Below, one piece after another: positions 13,631 through 14,896 of a stretch of DNA of 14,896 nt. Source of the stretch: Treponema sp. (GTDB taxonomy: Bacteria > Spirochaetota > Spirochaetia > Treponematales > Treponemataceae). Where the stretch lies: positions 1-14,896 of the forward strand of contig JAFOTA010000138.1 of NCBI GenBank assembly GCA_017421145.1. The letters run 5' to 3'. Position numbers and translations under genes: made by a program. Positions within the stretch are counted from its first letter, which is position 1. Each line of letters begins with the position of its first letter. The notes under the pieces are model-generated. The model did no database searches. It had not been told where the DNA came from and worked only from the letters and a program-made list of their open reading frames with translations.

Positions 13631-13660
13631 TTGACTTCAATGCCACAAAAACCATATTAT
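13631..13660 (+). promoter_or_regulatory. Possible promoter of the HD-GYP gene
   Basis: TTGACT (13631-13636), 18 bp, TATTAT (13655-13660), each 5 of 6. An overlapping TATAAT at 13658-13663 would be 21 bp from the same -35. The start would fall near 13668, about 38 nt before the ATG. The 144-bp gap must also hold the promoter of the divergent vWA gene, for which I see no convincing hexamers. Confidence 0.5.
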
Positions 13661-13705
13661 AATAGTAGAAAAATCACGGTTCTATCATGGCAGGACTTAT
13701 CTGAA

Positions 13706-14896
13706 ATGGAATTTTTACAGCGGCATCAGCTGAATGTAATGCTTTTTTTGAGCGGAATCTGCGGGGTTCTGGCTTTTCTCGCTTTTCTTTCATATTCAAT
13801 GGACAAAAAGCGTCGACGTACAATCATGTTCATGGAAATATATGCGGCGCTCCTCCTTCTGGCAGACAGATTCTCATATATTTTCAGGGGTGACACTTCC
13901 CCGCTCGGCTTCTGGATGGTCAAGACAATGAACTTCATTGCCTATCTGATGATGCTTTTTATAATGCTCGGCTACAACTCATATCTAGGGGATCTCTACA
14001 CCCATGAGGGAAACCTCAAAAAAATGCCGGTACGCCTTTACGTTTCCTACATTTTCCTTGACCTGGGCCTGATCCTTCTGATTGTTTCCCAGTTCACAGG
14101 ACTTTACTATACTATTGACGAGAATAATCTCTACCACCGTGCCCCGGGATTATGGATAAGCTATTTCTTGCAGGGATGCGCAATTTTGCTGCAGATTTCC
14201 GTGCTGATTACAAATTTCGACCGCATACCAAGGCGCATAAGAATTCCCCTGATTCTTTTCTGGGTGATTCCGATAATCGCGGCGGCGGCACAGGTTTTCA
14301 TATACGGACTTTCGCTCATGAACATAACGATTGCAGCCGAAGTCGCGCTTCTTTACATTTTCGTCCTTGTCGATATGAACAAGACCGTTGACCATGCGAA
14401 CAAACTGACCATTGAATTCCTCAAAGAAGAACAGAAGAACATGCACACTATGTTCGAGCAGACAGCCCAGGCACTTGCCCTTGCAATAGATGCAAAGGAT
14501 CCATACACCCACGGACATTCAGCACGCGTGGCGGAATATTCCAAGAGGATTGCCGTTCTTGCGGGAAAAAACGAAAAAGAGTGCGAGGAAGTCTATTTTG
14601 CAGGCCTTCTGCATGACGTAGGAAAAATAGGAATCCCAATCAGCATAATCAATAAGGAAGGAAAGCTCACCGATGAAGAATACGCCGTAATAAAAACGCA
14701 TCCTGTAATCGGAAAGCAGATTCTTTCGAGCATCACCCAGTCCCCTTACCTGAGAATAGGCGCAAACTATCACCATGAACGCTATGACGGACGAGGATAC
14801 CCGGAAGGATTGAAAGGAACCGACATTCCCGACATTGCCCGCATGATAGCGGTTGCCGATGCCTACGATGCCATGACTTCAAAACGAAGCTACCGT
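13706..14896 (+). CDS. Seven-TM HD-GYP domain protein (probable c-di-GMP phosphodiesterase), 3' end outside window
   Basis: The frame is open from the ATG at 13706 to the window end (397 codons). About seven membrane helices (near 11-30, 43-59, 72-90, 112-131, 150-169, 180-199, 203-222) are followed by a linker helix (about 228-258) and an HD-GYP domain. The catalytic and metal set is complete so far: H271, HD 303-304, K307, H332, H356-H357, GYP 364-366 and D384 in VADAYDAMTS. HD-GYP proteins hydrolyse cyclic di-GMP; the membrane part probably senses a signal. The normal motif is HHERWDGKGYP; here it reads HHERYDGRGYP, a mild change. AGGA lies 10 nt before the ATG. About 50 or more C-terminal residues of the domain are missing beyond the edge. 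Confidence 0.88.
   Translation, partial: MEFLQRHQLNVMLFLSGICGVLAFLAFLSYSMDKKRRRTIMFMEIYAALLLLADRFSYIFRGDTSPLGFWMVKTMNFIAYLMMLFIMLGYNSYLGDLYTHEGNLKKMPVRLYVSYIFLDLGLILLIVSQFTGLYYTIDENNLYHRAPGLWISYFLQGCAILLQISVLITNFDRIPRRIRIPLILFWVIPIIAAAAQVFIYGLSLMNITIAAEVALLYIFVLVDMNKTVDHANKLTIEFLKEEQKNMHTMFEQTAQALALAIDAKDPYTHGHSARVAEYSKRIAVLAGKNEKECEEVYFAGLLHDVGKIGIPISIINKEGKLTDEEYAVIKTHPVIGKQILSSITQSPYLRIGANYHHERYDGRGYPEGLKGTDIPDIARMIAVADAYDAMTSKRSYR

Overview
The window is a compact, gene-dense stretch of a bacterial chromosome. Most genes lie on the minus strand, and no gene-free stretch exceeds about 220 bases. By eye the G+C is in the mid-40s. The mix of genes suggests a host-associated spirochaete of the Treponema group: many small lipoproteins with loose lipoboxes, a chagasin-type protease inhibitor, a multi-TM HD-GYP protein, a redoxin/CXXC/4Fe-4S cluster as seen in Treponema and Clostridia, and a large VIT-vWA protein. 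This assignment is an inference from family knowledge; there is no rRNA here to fix it. I see no rRNA, tRNA, CRISPR array, insertion sequence or integrase.

Left part (1-3338, minus strand): a copper operon, csoR-copA-lipoprotein, read from a near-consensus promoter (3182-3210). That promoter carries a 17-bp CsoR-type palindrome and a tandem repeat. copA encodes a Cu(I) P1B-type ATPase with a second metal-binding domain fused to its C-terminus. That domain starts at an in-frame ATG with an excellent Shine-Dalgarno sequence, so a free 71-residue CopZ-like chaperone is probably made from inside copA. The CsoR-like repressor has lost its third copper ligand (Cys to Arg).

Middle (3339-6939): on the plus strand, a chagasin-like lipoprotein and a diacylglycerol-kinase-family lipid kinase. 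On the minus strand, a uridine phosphorylase operon with its own promoter, followed by an alpha/beta-hydrolase lipoprotein and a small exported protein that is probably a beta-barrel. The lipid kinase gene and this operon converge with only 4 bp between stop codons.

Right-middle (6975-10741, minus strand): six tightly packed genes form one apparent operon, padR - HAAS/DUF1700 membrane protein - DUF4097 beta-solenoid protein - TlpA-like redoxin - 50-residue CD1871A-type CXXC membrane peptide - polytopic 4Fe-4S protein. It joins a PadR/HAAS/DUF4097 envelope-sensing module to what looks like a DsbD-independent transmembrane thiol electron relay. The promoter region holds two candidate operators and the leader a 53-bp nested hairpin. 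The DUF4097 gene has a second, better-placed internal start that would remove its membrane anchor.

Right end (10754-14896): a 935-residue exported VIT-vWA-TPR-DUF2135 protein on the minus strand with its own terminator. Divergent from it is a seven-TM HD-GYP (cyclic-di-GMP phosphodiesterase type) gene that runs off the window.

Best candidates for undescribed biology: the nested CopZ start in copA; the coupling of PadR/HAAS/DUF4097 to the redoxin-CXXC-FeS relay; the dual-start DUF4097 protein; and the altered CsoR.
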